Assembly (NCBI GenBank): GCA_938743325.2
Contig: OW568876.1
Location: forward strand, 558,001-622,000
Source of the DNA: Pycnococcus provasolii
Taxonomy: Eukaryota > Chlorophyta > Pseudoscourfieldiophyceae > Pseudoscourfieldiales > Pycnococcaceae
Reading direction: 5' to 3'
Length of the DNA stretch: 64,000 bases
Below the pieces are notes generated by a model. That model saw only the letters and a program-made list of their open reading frames with translations, had not been told where the DNA came from and did no database searches. The position numbers were made by a program, and so were the translations under genes. Positions 8,406-19,800 of this stretch are shown here, in pieces (within the stretch, counting starts at the first letter, position 1; every line of letters starts with the position of its first letter).

Positions 8406-10300
8406 CACCTTAACGTCCCGTCCCTTGCCCTTAACCAGAACAGGAGAACAGGAGAACAGGAGAAGAGAGAACAGAGAGGGCTGGATGGATTCAAGATTTC
8501 AAGGGCTTAAGCACGGCCCTGCAAGAACTGCAATACAGTACGGGATCCAGGGGGGAGGCCAGTAGTGCGAACCCGAGGTTAGGGTTAGGGTTAGGGTTAG
8601 GGCGAAGCTCGCTCAAACAAAGGAACCCGGTAGTATTCCCCCCCCCAGGCGGGCGCTGCGCGCCCGCGGCCACGCCCATCGGTCTGACGAACGTATGATG
8701 TTAGTTCTTGTTACACGAACTTACATTTGATTTGTGAACCAGTGCCGAGCCGAGCCTGCTGAGAGGTCTTGGTAGGTGGTCACGACGGTTCAGGCTGTTC
8801 GCCATCACCACCGTCGTGAAAGCTTGTCCCCCCCATACTCGCAGGGACTGGGAGCATGGGAGGTAGAGCCGTCCACAGGGAGGTGTGGCGGCGAGCTCAA
8901 GCCGTCCTCTTTCACTACACGTAAGACCGCCAAGCCTACGGTAGACACACCTTAAGTAAAAGTTAAGAGTGGTTGAGTTACACGGAGGATACTAAGGGAG
9001 GTCCCTCAGTCGAGAGAGGGGGATCACGTGATAACCTCCTCATAGTGGGCACTGCCCGTTATAAGGGGGGCTGATGAATCACGTGATACCTCCCTGTTGG
9101 GGGTTTTGGCAGTTCGGCGTATCCCGTTTAGGGGTTCACCTCACACACCACCCCGCAGAGCAGTCAAAAATCCGTGAGAAGTAAGCGTATCTGAGAAGAA
9201 AAACCTCAAGCTGAGAGGAAAAGAAACTCGTGTCAGTAGGGAAGCGCGCGTTGAACTCCGATGCTGAGGTTGCCGTCGTAACGATCCGCGTTAAAGTGTT
9301 TAGAAGTAGCCGACGTGTATCCTGCAGCAGTTGAGCGTAGACGTTTCTGCGAAGTGACACCGTCTGAGTGTTTGCGTTTGCGCGAGTTGGATCCACCACC
9401 CCACGTCGGTTTGCTGAGAAAGAGTGGATCCAGAAACCAAAAGAAGTAGAAACCAAGAAAAAGAAAAAGAAAAAGGTAGGGTTAACCATTACCAGTATTA
9501 GGGTTAGGGTTACCCGTAATACTCATGACGGGAATACTACCGCCAGTTATTCTTCTTGTAATTGTGTAACGACATTAAGTTGGTTTTGCACTAAAGAAGA
9601 TCTTAGCTTATAAGCTTACATAAACGTCTTAAGTATATTCCCACTTACTTGCCCTCACGCTCAAGGACAATACCGTTCGCGTCTGGGACGCGCCGACAAT
9701 AGGCGCAAATGGTGTATAGACAAAACACTGTTTGGGATGCATTGATCAGGTAAATCTGAAAAATTTAGAATGTGACGTGTAGACTATCAAATTTAATTTA
9801 GCAACACAGGTAAGTTATTTCTTACGGCGACGTGACGCTCGCCCACACCGCCTCGGTCCTCTCCACGACGTCCCACCTGCCGGTTCACGGTTCACCCATC
9901 AGGAAGCACGACGGTGTCGCCGGCACAAATGCTCCGTGCACACCCAGATATCGCAGCAACCCCACCGTCTTGCATCATGTCCCGCATGTCTTGCATCAGT
10001 TAGGGTTAGGGTTGGGCGACGCGGTGAATGTTCAACACTACTACATAGACTAATAACGTCACAAGCTCTTGGCGTTGGTTTTGGACTTTTGGCTTGTTAC
10101 TACTTCTTTCTTTGACTTTCAAACTCTGGTGAAGACACGCACTCGGTGGCAGTCGGTGCTCGTGGTGGTGCCTTAAGGTGTGGCGTGGTGACTGGTGAAA
10201 GGAATAAGGCACTAAGAAGATTTCTCTTTGCTCTTTCGAGCTTTCCTCCGCCCCAACCCCAATCCTGTCTCTCACCTTTCTTTTTCTTGCCTTCTTATCC
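8406..10300. other. Long intergenic region with telomere-like tracts and short palindromes
   Basis: No supported gene in 1.9 kb. Contents: (TTAGGG)4 at 8579-8602; further TTAGGG pairs at 9498-9513 and 10000-10013; two copies of the palindrome ATCACGTGAT (9023-9032 and 9078-9087), each followed by a CCTCC-type sequence; and a 16-base sequence at 9122-9137 that recurs inverted at 12327-12342. A short stretch at 9651-9713 reads like one WD40 strand on the plus strand but is isolated. Bases 8740-8960 have several GC-rich potential stems, but I could not match them to a known RNA. Confidence 0.6.
8579..8602 (+). promoter_or_regulatory. (TTAGGG)4 tract upstream of DUF3431-like gene
   Basis: Four perfect telomere-type hexamers lie 174-197 bases before the start codon of the minus-strand gene. 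Read on that gene's strand they are CCCTAA. Confidence 0.45.
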
Positions 10301-10600
10301 ATGTCACATAACGAATATACGCGCGACTTGTACACCGCAAACCTCGTAACCATCTTCAACAGTTCAACTCCATCAACGCAAACGACCAGCAAATTGACGA
10401 AGAGCTTATGCAATATGAGTTTGGTAGCGCCCACGCGGCCTACCAAGACGTACCTGAAGTGGTGAATACGGTGCACGACAACAGCAGCCAGGTTGACCTC
10501 GACATCGAAGACGGCATGTTGATTGAGCTAGGACTGCACCCCGTGACCTTCGCTCGGCTAAGGGGCCGAGGGGCTGAAAACACTTGTGATACAATACACT
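10301..10600 (+). CDS. Possible small gene or gene remnant with a frame change at its start
   Basis: From an ATG at 10301 the sequence encodes MSHNEYTRDLYTANL. A protein-like stretch continues in a different frame from 10363 (FNSINANDQQIDEELMQYEF and onward to about LGLHPVTF near 10557). The two frames would be joined exactly by removal of 17 bases (10346-10362) that begin GTAA and end ACAG. Such a tiny intron would be exceptional, so a small indel in a decaying gene is equally possible. After about residue 75 the frame runs into low-complexity sequence antisense to the flavoprotein gene, so the 3' end is unknown. I do not recognise the protein. Confidence 0.3.
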
Positions 10601-10631
10601 ACTTACTAGTTCTTACATACACATCAATCTA

Positions 10632-12197
10632 TCACGAAGAAGAAGAAGAAGAAGAAGACGCCATCTCCCCCTCCTTCTTCTCCCCCTTATCCGCTGCCGC
10701 CGCCGCTCCGGCTGCACTTCCTAAACCAGCCAACCTTCCACTCGTCCACGCCCACAAGAAGTTGAACCCGCCGATGCGACCGTGCACGTCGCAAATCTCG
10801 CCGCAGCAAAACACGTTCTCCAACCCTTGAAGTGCCAACCCATCAGGCTTCAGGCTTGACAGCGGCACGCCGCCTCCACTCACCTCCGCCTTCTTGAAGC
10901 CGCCGTCCGCCGATCCTACCTCAAGCTCGTATCCAGCCAGGGCGGTAAGCAGGCGCTCGCGCTCCCCCTTGCGAAGCTCGCTCGCCACACGGTCCAGCGG
11001 AACGTCGGCGTGGCGCATGAGCGCATCCGCGAGACGCTGAGGAATGCCGCCGCTGCGCAGTGCGCCGCGCACTCCCCCTCCTCCCGATCGCTGAGCCTCG
11101 AGGCGGTCTGCCCACTCTTCTCTGGTATCGCCCGTCCACTCGACCATGAGCTTCACGTCTTCGACCATCTGCTGACGTGCAAGAATGACGCGGTGGCTCA
11201 AGTCGAGCACCGACGGACCGCTGAAGCCCTTGTGCGTGAACAGGAATCCCGAGCGGTGTGCGGTGGTCGACGCGCGCTTCTTGCGCTTGTTTTTCTTCGG
11301 CCCACTCTCCACGGCTTGCAAACGCACGTCCGAGAGACTGACGCCGGCGAGCTGCTCTTGCGCGGGCGAAACGCCAAGCAGTGGAACGAGCGCCGGGTAC
11401 GTTTCGGCGATGCGCAAGCCCAGTTCATCTCTTAGCATTTTGTGCCCCGTGCCATCCGTACCCACCGCGGGGAAGCTGAGTCCGCCAGTTGCGACGACCA
11501 CAGCGCGTGCGCGAGCGATGAGAGCACCCGGCTCGTGCAGACTCCACTTCGACGGCGGATCTTCCGCGTACAGGTGCCAGAGCAGCTCGCCGTCGTGCTC
11601 TTCGCTTGGCAGCCTTTTCATCGAGCTCACGCCATGTCCGTGCATCACGACGCCCCCTTGTTCTTCGACGGCTTCAACGAGCTTATTGCGAACTTCGCGC
11701 GCGCTGTTGGATGTGGGAAATAGCTTCTGCGTACTTTCCTCGAGCGTGAGGCTGAGCTTGACGTCGTGTTCGAACCAGTGCCTGAGTTCTTCGGGATGCC
11801 ACGAGTTCAGCGTGAGCTTTGCCACCTTCTTCGCGTATTTCACTTCGCCTGCGGATAATATGCTGTCGTCTCCAGCCGCCGTGAAGAAATCGTCTTCGGG
11901 TGATGCCGGTATGGCCGGCATGACGTTGCAGCGCGACCCTCCGCTCATTAGTATTTTTTTCCCTGCTTCCCCCGTTCGTTCCAGAACAGCGACGCGTCCG
12001 TGCAAGCCTCCAAGGCGCTGTGCGGCGAAGAATGCGGCTGTGAGTCCTGCGGCGCCAGCACCTAGAACTGCAACGTCCAAAACTGATGAAGAGGAGGAAG
12101 AAGAGGAGGCATGTGCACGTGCATATGGATGTGCACGTGCGTTTGAACGGTAGCGGTATAAACCGCTACCATTGCGACACCAGTGCACCGCCGCCAT
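10632..12197 (-). CDS. HI0933-like FAD-dependent oxidoreductase (BaiN/YhiN family), probably organelle-targeted
   Basis: The 521-residue protein matches the HI0933-like flavoprotein family. After a Ser/Arg/Ala-rich leader (residues 1-38, plausible plastid or mitochondrial transit peptide) comes the FAD-binding VAVLGAGAAGLTAA (43-55). The family signature GKKILMSGGSRCN follows (79-91), then VVATGGLSFPAVG with the second dinucleotide contact. The C-terminal GEICDVHGRIGGFNFLWAW is also characteristic. Bacterial relatives include BaiN and YhiN, annotated as aminoacetone-oxidase-like, though the substrate is not established. Length exceeds the bacterial 390-420 residues because of the leader and an inserted basic loop near KKNKRKKR. 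It shares an upstream region of about 310 bases with the divergent fibrillin gene. TGTAA follows its stop. Confidence 0.88.
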   Translation of the reverse strand: MAAVHWCRNGSGLYRYRSNARAHPYARAHASSSSSSSSVLDVAVLGAGAAGLTAAFFAAQRLGGLHGRVAVLERTGEAGKKILMSGGSRCNVMPAIPASPEDDFFTAAGDDSILSAGEVKYAKKVAKLTLNSWHPEELRHWFEHDVKLSLTLEESTQKLFPTSNSAREVRNKLVEAVEEQGGVVMHGHGVSSMKRLPSEEHDGELLWHLYAEDPPSKWSLHEPGALIARARAVVVATGGLSFPAVGTDGTGHKMLRDELGLRIAETYPALVPLLGVSPAQEQLAGVSLSDVRLQAVESGPKKNKRKKRASTTAHRSGFLFTHKGFSGPSVLDLSHRVILARQQMVEDVKLMVEWTGDTREEWADRLEAQRSGGGGVRGALRSGGIPQRLADALMRHADVPLDRVASELRKGERERLLTALAGYELEVGSADGGFKKAEVSGGGVPLSSLKPDGLALQGLENVFCCGEICDVHGRIGGFNFLWAWTSGRLAGLGSAAGAAAAADKGEKKEGEMASSSSSSSS

Positions 12198-12326
12198 GCT
12201 GATGAGAGATGAAAATGACAGGTGAGGGCGTGAGGCTAATCTTTGTCTACCTGTAGTGAGGACAAGGGGGTGGTCCCTTATCCCCTAGACCTTTAGAGGT
12301 GCTTCCAAGGGGTGTGATTGGTTTTC

Positions 12327-12342
12327 GAACCCCTAAACGGGA
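12327..12342 (+). promoter_or_regulatory. ACCCCTAAA-type promoter element in a bidirectional promoter
   Basis: This 16-base sequence lies between the divergent flavoprotein and fibrillin genes and is followed by a TGACGTCA palindrome at 12344-12351 (CRE/bZIP-type). The identical 16-mer occurs in inverted orientation at 9122-9137, and the shorter core CCCCTAAA recurs near 21895, 21934 and 28856. Confidence 0.4.
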
Positions 12343-12507
12343 GTGACGTCACGTACCGTTAGTGACCGTTCAAGGCACCGGCACCGTGCCCTGGAAAGAA
12401 AATCTACCCGGGGTCGTCCACCCCTCCAGAGCCACGAAACCTTACCCTACCCCATTCGCCCTTCACTTCTCGCACACACTCATCCCTCAAAAGTCACGGC
12501 TCGAATC

Positions 12508-13410
12508 ATGTCCGCAGCATCGATGTCTGTCATACCTACAGGTGGTGTTTGCTCCTTTCGTGGTGGCTCCTTTGGTGCTCGTGGTGCTGCTTCCGTTCGC
12601 TTTCAACCTCGCCTTCGTCTTCCTGGTAATATCCTCAATCGCCGCTTCACTCCTACAGCTGCCTCCTCCTCCTCCTCCTCCTCCTCTGCTGCTGATGCCG
12701 TAGTTGTTGACACGTCATTGGCCGTCGACGCCAAGGCGTCCGTCATGGCTGTGCTCGAATCCGCGGGAATCGATGACGATAAACGTGCATTCGTCAACGA
12801 AAGCATGCTCAAGATGGAAGCGGCGAACCCGACACCCATGCCCGCGTCGTCACCCCTGCTCGACGGAACGTGGAGACTCGCATATCAGGGAAGCGTCGCA
12901 CCCGCGTGGGCATCCGCGAGTCCGACGCGAGAAATCGCACTGTTCATGTACGCAGGAGGATTCGGACCGAGCGAGTTCCTACTCAAGGTGGCGCAGAGGC
13001 TGCCAGACAACATATGCAAAGTCGACAGCACGCCTGTCATCACCATCTCCAACGGAGGCACCAAGACGGAGAGCGCGACGACCGTCAAACTGCTCGGAAG
13101 CGCTGGCGAGGTGACTGGCAAGGCGATGTCAAGCCTCGTCAGCGAGTCTGCAAGCAGGCTGAGGGAGACGTACGATGCCGTGATGGTAAACGGCAACAAG
13201 TTCGATCTGCCCGCGAACCTCAAGTACGAGCGCGCGCTGTACATCACGTACCTCGACGACGACACTCTCGTTGTGCGCGATGACTCAGGAGCACCTGACG
13301 TGTGGGTTCGCGTCGGCGGTGCGCCCGTCGCGGAGGCTGTTGTCGAGGACGACAGCGTCGTGCCCGCGGCTGAGCTTGGAACCGCCACCGACCCAGGTGA
13401 CGAGTCGTAA
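12508..13410 (+). CDS. PAP/fibrillin family plastid lipid-associated protein
   Basis: The ATG at 12508 gives 300 residues. The first 60 or so are Ser/Arg/Gly/Ala-rich and nearly free of acidic residues, as expected of a chloroplast transit peptide. The mature part contains LLDGTWRLAYQGS (about residues 114-126), the conserved opening strand of the PAP_fibrillin lipocalin-like domain, then FKLVAQRLPD-type and KFDLP-type segments, and finishes with ALYITYLDDDTLVVRDDSGAPDVWVR, matching the family's C-terminal xxTYLDxxLRVSRGxxGxxFV pattern. Fibrillins sit on plastoglobules, thylakoids or stroma and bind lipophilic metabolites. The tail after the domain is acidic. Which fibrillin subgroup it belongs to cannot be told by eye. 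The frame runs upstream from a non-ATG codon, which I do not consider the start. Confidence 0.85.
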   Translation: MSAASMSVIPTGGVCSFRGGSFGARGAASVRFQPRLRLPGNILNRRFTPTAASSSSSSSSAADAVVVDTSLAVDAKASVMAVLESAGIDDDKRAFVNESMLKMEAANPTPMPASSPLLDGTWRLAYQGSVAPAWASASPTREIALFMYAGGFGPSEFLLKVAQRLPDNICKVDSTPVITISNGGTKTESATTVKLLGSAGEVTGKAMSSLVSESASRLRETYDAVMVNGNKFDLPANLKYERALYITYLDDDTLVVRDDSGAPDVWVRVGGAPVAEAVVEDDSVVPAAELGTATDPGDES

Positions 13411-13895
13411 ATGCCGTGCTCGATGAGGAAAAATGTGATGTTTCTGGTTCATTTCTGTTTTTGTTTCTTTTTTTTCGATTCTTTGATTTGATTCTTTTGT
13501 TAGTGTAAGGTAATTGCATGGACTGTGCCGTTTGATTTTGAATGTTCTATTAGGTCGCTTTCTGGTTGACGTCCGGCGTGAGAGCTCCGCTTGCGTACTG
13601 TAGTACTTATGTTGTCGTACAGCACGTTGTCGTCGCTTAAGTTGCCAGGTGCCGTGCGTCAACATCTTGACTCACCGAGTCACTTCTACTACGATATTAT
13701 ATGTAGGTTAAGCTATCCTATAACTCAATCTTGCTAGATTTTCTGTGCAGGGTGTCCTATTTTGGGGAATGAAACTGTCTTGGAGAGTCCAAGCTCACCG
13801 CAAGGACACAGCACTGGTTTTTCAAGTGATACTTATTACATGGGTAAATTATATCTTATATATTTATATATCATTATGTCTTCTTGCATCTTGTA
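13411..13895. other. Intergenic spacer between convergent genes
   Basis: No gene visible. A TGTAA hexamer context near 13505 may be the fibrillin poly(A) signal. The rest is AT-rich compared with the flanking genes. Confidence 0.6.
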
Positions 13896-16800
13896 CTATA
13901 GTTGAAATAGAAACTTGTCATGCTCTTGTTGCTTCTCACCGTGAAGCTTTTGTTTGTCGGCAGCAGCCGTGCTTGGGTGAGCATCCGCCGCCTCGACACT
14001 TGCATTTTCGATCACATGCTCCTCGAAAGAAAGTTCCTCTCGCCGCTTCATGGACTTCTCCCTAGAAGTTAAACTCCGGTTAAAAGTTCGTCGTTTCTGC
14101 AAGATGCCTGCAAGGCCCGTTGTACCACGCCGCTCACTCTGACTTTCCATCTCGTCATCCTCATTTCCTCTTTCGTGGCCATCGCGGTGGCGGTACGGGC
14201 CACCTCGTGCGCCGATCGCAGCTTTGGCATGCTCTAACCTCATTGTGTCCTTTCGTAATTGTCCCATACTGACTCCGACACCATTTTCTTTTGATGGCTC
14301 CACCAAGCGCACACTTTCTTCGTAGATTTTCGTGAGCTGATCTCCCACACTTAGCAGCAGGAGAACTACCGACATCTCGGAGTAGTAATCTGTAAGCAGG
14401 TCATACGTCAAAAGATCCTCGAGGCCATCCTCATCTTGAACAGCCTTAAGATCCTCGTCCATTTCCTCCATTTCAAGCTTAATCGCGCGCCTGATCATGT
14501 GCTCGTTGCCCTCCTCGCGCGTCATCTCTATGCCACGCTCCGAGGTGAGATATGCGCCCACTGAGAAGAGAGATCGATCCACAAACGCCCAGGAGAGGCT
14601 ATGACCAATTGACTGCCCAAAAGCCAAAGCCTCGAACGCAATCTCCTTCATGACGCTGTGCGTGTGTCGTTTCTTGTCACGCTGGTCAGCAAGCATGAGC
14701 TCCTCTGTAATGATCGCATAGGTGTCCATCAAAATGGCCAGCAAGATGTTGAGAAGGAGGAAAAACACGATGACCAAATACGCGTAATAAAATATCGGAG
14801 CCATCAAAGGATCAGCCTCCAGTAGCGGTCCGTATCCGTATTCTCCAGTCATCATCTGAAATAGTACCTGAGAAGACGACCAAACACTTGACCACTCCTC
14901 CAGCGCTGTTCCAAACATCAGCTGACCCATGATCGAAAAGAAAATAAAGATGAGGACAAACATCAACCCAAACTTGGTTAGGCTTGGTGCCGCTCGTGTG
15001 ATGGTGCGGACTAGCGTTCCATACTGGGGCGAAAGATTGAGGAATCGGAAAACCGTTATGAGGCACACGAGCATGGAGACTGCATTCAGCTGAGCGTAAC
15101 TTCGCCACATCATCGCAACTTCAAATAATCCACTGTCGATTTGCCCATCCGGCAGTGGCAACTTTAAATGAGCCGCTGCCTGGTTGTTGATAATCCTCAG
15201 AAACCAAACCAAGGACATCTGCCAGAAGATCTGCCTGGTGAGATCGAGATAATTGGCGGGTGAGGTGAAGTACTCACGTGCATTAACTTCGATTTGCCAT
15301 CTTTCACCATTATGTACTATCGGAATCAGCTCAAACACCTCGTATGCGAGCGATGCGAGCACAAAGCATGCAAATGAAAGTTCGAGGACACCTCGGAAGT
15401 TGTCCACCGCAGTAACATAGAGCTCAATCGGGAAAGTGTAGAACGAAATCGACTTTCCAACACTACCCGTCGACGCTATGGTGATCTGGATACTGAAGAT
15501 GCTAAACAAGCGTTGTCCTGCGTTGTAGACGGCAACGTCGAGTTGCAGTTTTCGCGTCTGTCGATCCAAAAACAGATCGCGTTGAAGCTCCCTTGCTGTG
15601 GCAATCGCCTGCCTGCGGTCGAGCGGAAAATTCACGGCAAAGCCTCCAGGTCTGCCTTTGAAATTTGTGTAGGTGTATTTCATTGGATCGGAGCTTGGCC
15701 CGAAGGAGGTCCTCGTTTCCGTTGCTTTGGAAAGTTCGCCCCAACATTTAGGATAGAATGAACGAAATCTCTTCGAGGAGACACATACGTCCCCCTTATT
15801 GATGTCAACGCGACGCTGCTTGAGGACGAAACCTGACAGCTTCTTGTTGTACAACACCAGGAAGCCAGTTTCCTCGTCGTCCACTCGATCGCCATTGTAC
15901 CAGCGCTCTTCGGGGAAAAAACTATCTAGAAAGCCATTTTCAAGCCAATCGAACACCTCCTCATATGTGCTCAGCTCTTTAAATGGCACGCCATCGGACG
16001 TTTGGATATCCGTGACGAAATCTCTCATCGTATTTTCCAGCTTATTCATCATTGGAATGCTGCGCTGAAGCTGTACGATAACGGTGAATAGGGCAGTTAT
16101 AAAGAGGTAGAGTGTCAGAGCCTTATACGCCATCTTCCGCATGCTCCGCTCGTTGAGCTCCGCCTCAGCACGATTCCGTCGGATACCGAGCTTTTTTGCG
16201 TATAATAGCATATGCTTTCCCTTGCCCTCGCCAAATTTATAATCAAGCTCTTGGAGAACGGCGTCCTCATCGTCACTTCCCTCATTGTCAGCTTCGATGT
16301 CAACGTCCCCGATTTTAGCGAGATATTGCATCGCGCTGTCGCTCAAATTTAAAGAATTGCCGTGAGTCGGATTTGAATTAGTATGCGAGTGATTGACAGT
16401 CTCCACGTGCACCCTTCCCACTGAAGCTCGCATATCCTTATCTTTACGCGCTCGCCGCCGCTCAGCAGACTCTTGTATTACGGCAATGGCGTAGAAGAAA
16501 AGGAATATTCCGAGTACACCTAGAATGGAGCCTCCAAAACCACTTATCGAAAGCTCATTTGTATCTGGAGGCTCACGTGCGTATTTCCACACATAACCTA
16601 GATCATCGTCGGGAATGCTGCACGGATCTGCCGAAAGAGTCCTTACCGCATAGATGTCATAATCCGCCGACTTCATGCCTCCATACAAGCCGATGTAGTA
16701 CTCAGAGCCAGGTTCGGGATTGCACAGATCGATGCTAAAGCTATCCTCCATTTCCACATCACGATGGAAGTAATTTTTCCTCATTGTCGAGAAACCCGGT

Positions 16801-19800
16801 GGTCGACTTTTTCGCATCATCGCCATGAAGATTCGGCCACTGAACATTCGAACGGTAACTCGCACCTTAACATTCTTGCTCGAGTCTCCGACGAAATCCT
16901 TTTCATTAAGAATGCTGTGGAGAGTCATCGAGTCTGCCGACACTTGACCTGGCACGTGCTCGTCGAATTGAAGTCGCCGCCGTACGTCGCTCACTGCGGT
17001 TGCCGAGACCCTGTACTGCAAGGGATCGTCATGGCACTGGACTGTAAGAAGGTACGTGGCACCTGCGTGAACTTTCGATGCGTCAAGCGCGAGTCGATAA
17101 ATCTGACTCGACGACTTATCCTTCTGGTCAATGACATCGGAATGACCTTCACCTTCCTCGATAAGCTCGGCAAGCACAACATGCATGCTGTGCACTCGTT
17201 CAATGCCGGATGTGTCCTCTACATCGAAAATGTAATAATCCGCAGGATTGGTCTTAGGCAAAGTGAGGGCGTACACGCTAACACTGTGTGGTGCACAGCT
17301 CGCGTAGGTGAAGTGTCCTTCAATCAGATCAACAGTCTTGCTCTTTCCCACATGTTCGCGCACGGCGACATCGTGAGTGAACGGCTCTAGACAACCCTCG
17401 TCGCCACCGCTTCCAGCAATCGCGGCTGCGCGCCTACTTGCATTGCTCCTTGCATTGTACACGTGAGCCGTTATGGAATAATCTGCGCAGTGCTCGCCAC
17501 CACGCAAGGCGAGGTAGTACTTGCTGTGATAGTGCGACTCGATGTCCTGAGAACATGCCTTGAAATGCTGCAAGTCGGTTCCATTAAGTTTGGCGAATCG
17601 AAACGGAGGTACGAGGCGTATGGGAGGGTCGCTTGGCCGAAGCATGTAGAATAAGTCGCCGCTGTGAAGCTCTATGTCGAAGGCGAGGCTGACGTGATGC
17701 GCACTCTCGTGAAGTTTCCCGCCGGAGATGTAGTCGCTCGTATCCACGAGATGGTACACCCAGTCACCTGGACAAATCTCTCCGTGGACGAATTCTCCCC
17801 CAGGTATGAGCTGCGCTTCGATCAAGAGAGGAAGTACGCGAAAGCTTGTGGCCACGTCGCCGCACTCTACCGACAGATAATACGCTCCTGCGTGCATGTC
17901 GTGGTACGATCGAGATATCGTCCAAATGCCTTCAGGCGCCATTTGCTGGCGAAACTCCGTGTGTCGATCCACCGGGATTTCATACTCGTACAGTGAGACG
18001 GTCAGCGCATTCATGCGAAGCTGCTCCTCCAAGCTTGCCACCTCGAGCACGAGGTTAGTCTTGCTCTGTGCCTCGGAGACATGCAGCACAAAATCGACGG
18101 TCTCGTGTGGCTCACACGATCCGTACGAAAAATGTTCGGGAAGCAGCTCCTCGACCTTTACCGAGCCCACTCGCGCAGTTGCATCGTGTACGGGCTCTTT
18201 GCAGCTATCCTGGTGTTCCATGGTGTGAACATATAATTCATAGTCTGCACATTCCCCCATACCAAGTAGACCGAGGTAGTGCCTTCCTTCCATAACATCA
18301 CAAAGGTACAAGAAAGTACTGTCCGCGCTCGTAGTTCGATATGGTGGAAGGAGCTTGAGTGGAGGTTCGTTGTGCATTGTCTTGTACGCAACCGCGCCAC
18401 CGTGCAGCACGATTTCGAATTTCACGTCCGTGCGCATTGAATTTGTTGCATTCGTGCTACCTGCGGGGATGACAGAGCTTCCTCCGGCACGCCGATTTGC
18501 TGCGCTTGCGTCGAAGAAGTGATAAACGAAATCTCCTGGGCATACGAATCCAGTAGCGTGAGTCCCCTCTTCCACATCGCCGCGAACAAGCTCCACTAGG
18601 AGGCGAAAGCTCTTCGGCTGATCCCCGCATCGCACACTCGCGTAGTACGTCGTACTTTCGTCGAAATCCCACGCATTGATGGTGACTGTGTAATGGCTGT
18701 CAGACGTGCTCGTACTCTTGAACTCCGTCACGCGATCGTTGGGGATGTGCTCCTTGTACACAAAAAGACCGAGTCCACTTGTCGAAAGCCTTCGACTTAG
18801 ATCCTCAGCTTCTATGACGACGTTGCAGTCCTTTTGCGCGCTTTTGCTCGGCAGGACGAAATCAACCCACTCGTGCGGACCGCACGATGCCTTCATGAAG
18901 TGCTCCGGCTCGATGATCTGAACCGAGGACCCCATGCGGCTGTACTTGTCCGTAGTCGCGGAGCTGTCGGTTCCATCGCCACCTCCACCAGCAAGGCGTC
19001 GACGATGCAAGTCACCCTCGCACTCGCTCAAGTCCACCACAGGACTTGCACCAACCGATACTTGGAACGACGCAAAGTGGCTTCCTCCAAGCACGCCAAG
19101 ATATTCGATTTTGCCAGAAGGCACGCACACGGAAATCTCGATCGGAATATGTTCGTACGCGCCGCCGGCACGATGCTCCGTTTCCTCCGTCACCTGGTAA
19201 GGAGGAATCAGCTTAATTGGCGGATAGTCCACGGTAGTGCGCATCTTGACATCGCCAGTAAAGAGCTTTAGCTGGAAGGTCACTCGATATGGCACCTCCG
19301 ATGCCTCAGGAACTTCGAAGTGATAGTGCGCCCAAGAGCCGGGCGCCACTTCACCATGAACGGGTTCGCCGATGTGAAGATTGGATTCACTGAGAAGGGC
19401 CAGAACGCGAAAGCGAACAGATTGCTCTCCTGTGCACTTTACCGAAAGGTAGTAAGAACCGGACTTCAGGTCGTGCTCGCTCACCACGATGCCCCACACA
19501 CCATCCGCGGAGAATTCTTCCTTTGTCTCCGAATGGCGGTCGGCGGGTAAATTTCCTTTGTAAATGTAAATGCCGAGAGCTTCAGGCCTCAGGTTTCGTT
19601 TATCGAGATTCTCAACTTCAAAAATGAGGTTGGAGGCTGCATTCTTGTCATCGATATTTAGCAGAAAATCCTTGTACTCACCCGGCGTACACGAATCATA
19701 CACGAAGTGATTCAACCACAAAGGCTTACACGAAACGTCGCATTCGGCTTCATCCGCACACTTGTGCGTCACCTCTTTGCATTCATCTTCTGCCGGAATC

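Noticed and set aside
9651-9713. WD40-like strand (LKDNTVRVWDAPT)
   Set aside because: Only about 15 residues, isolated, followed by a stop; too short to call a gene or pseudogene.
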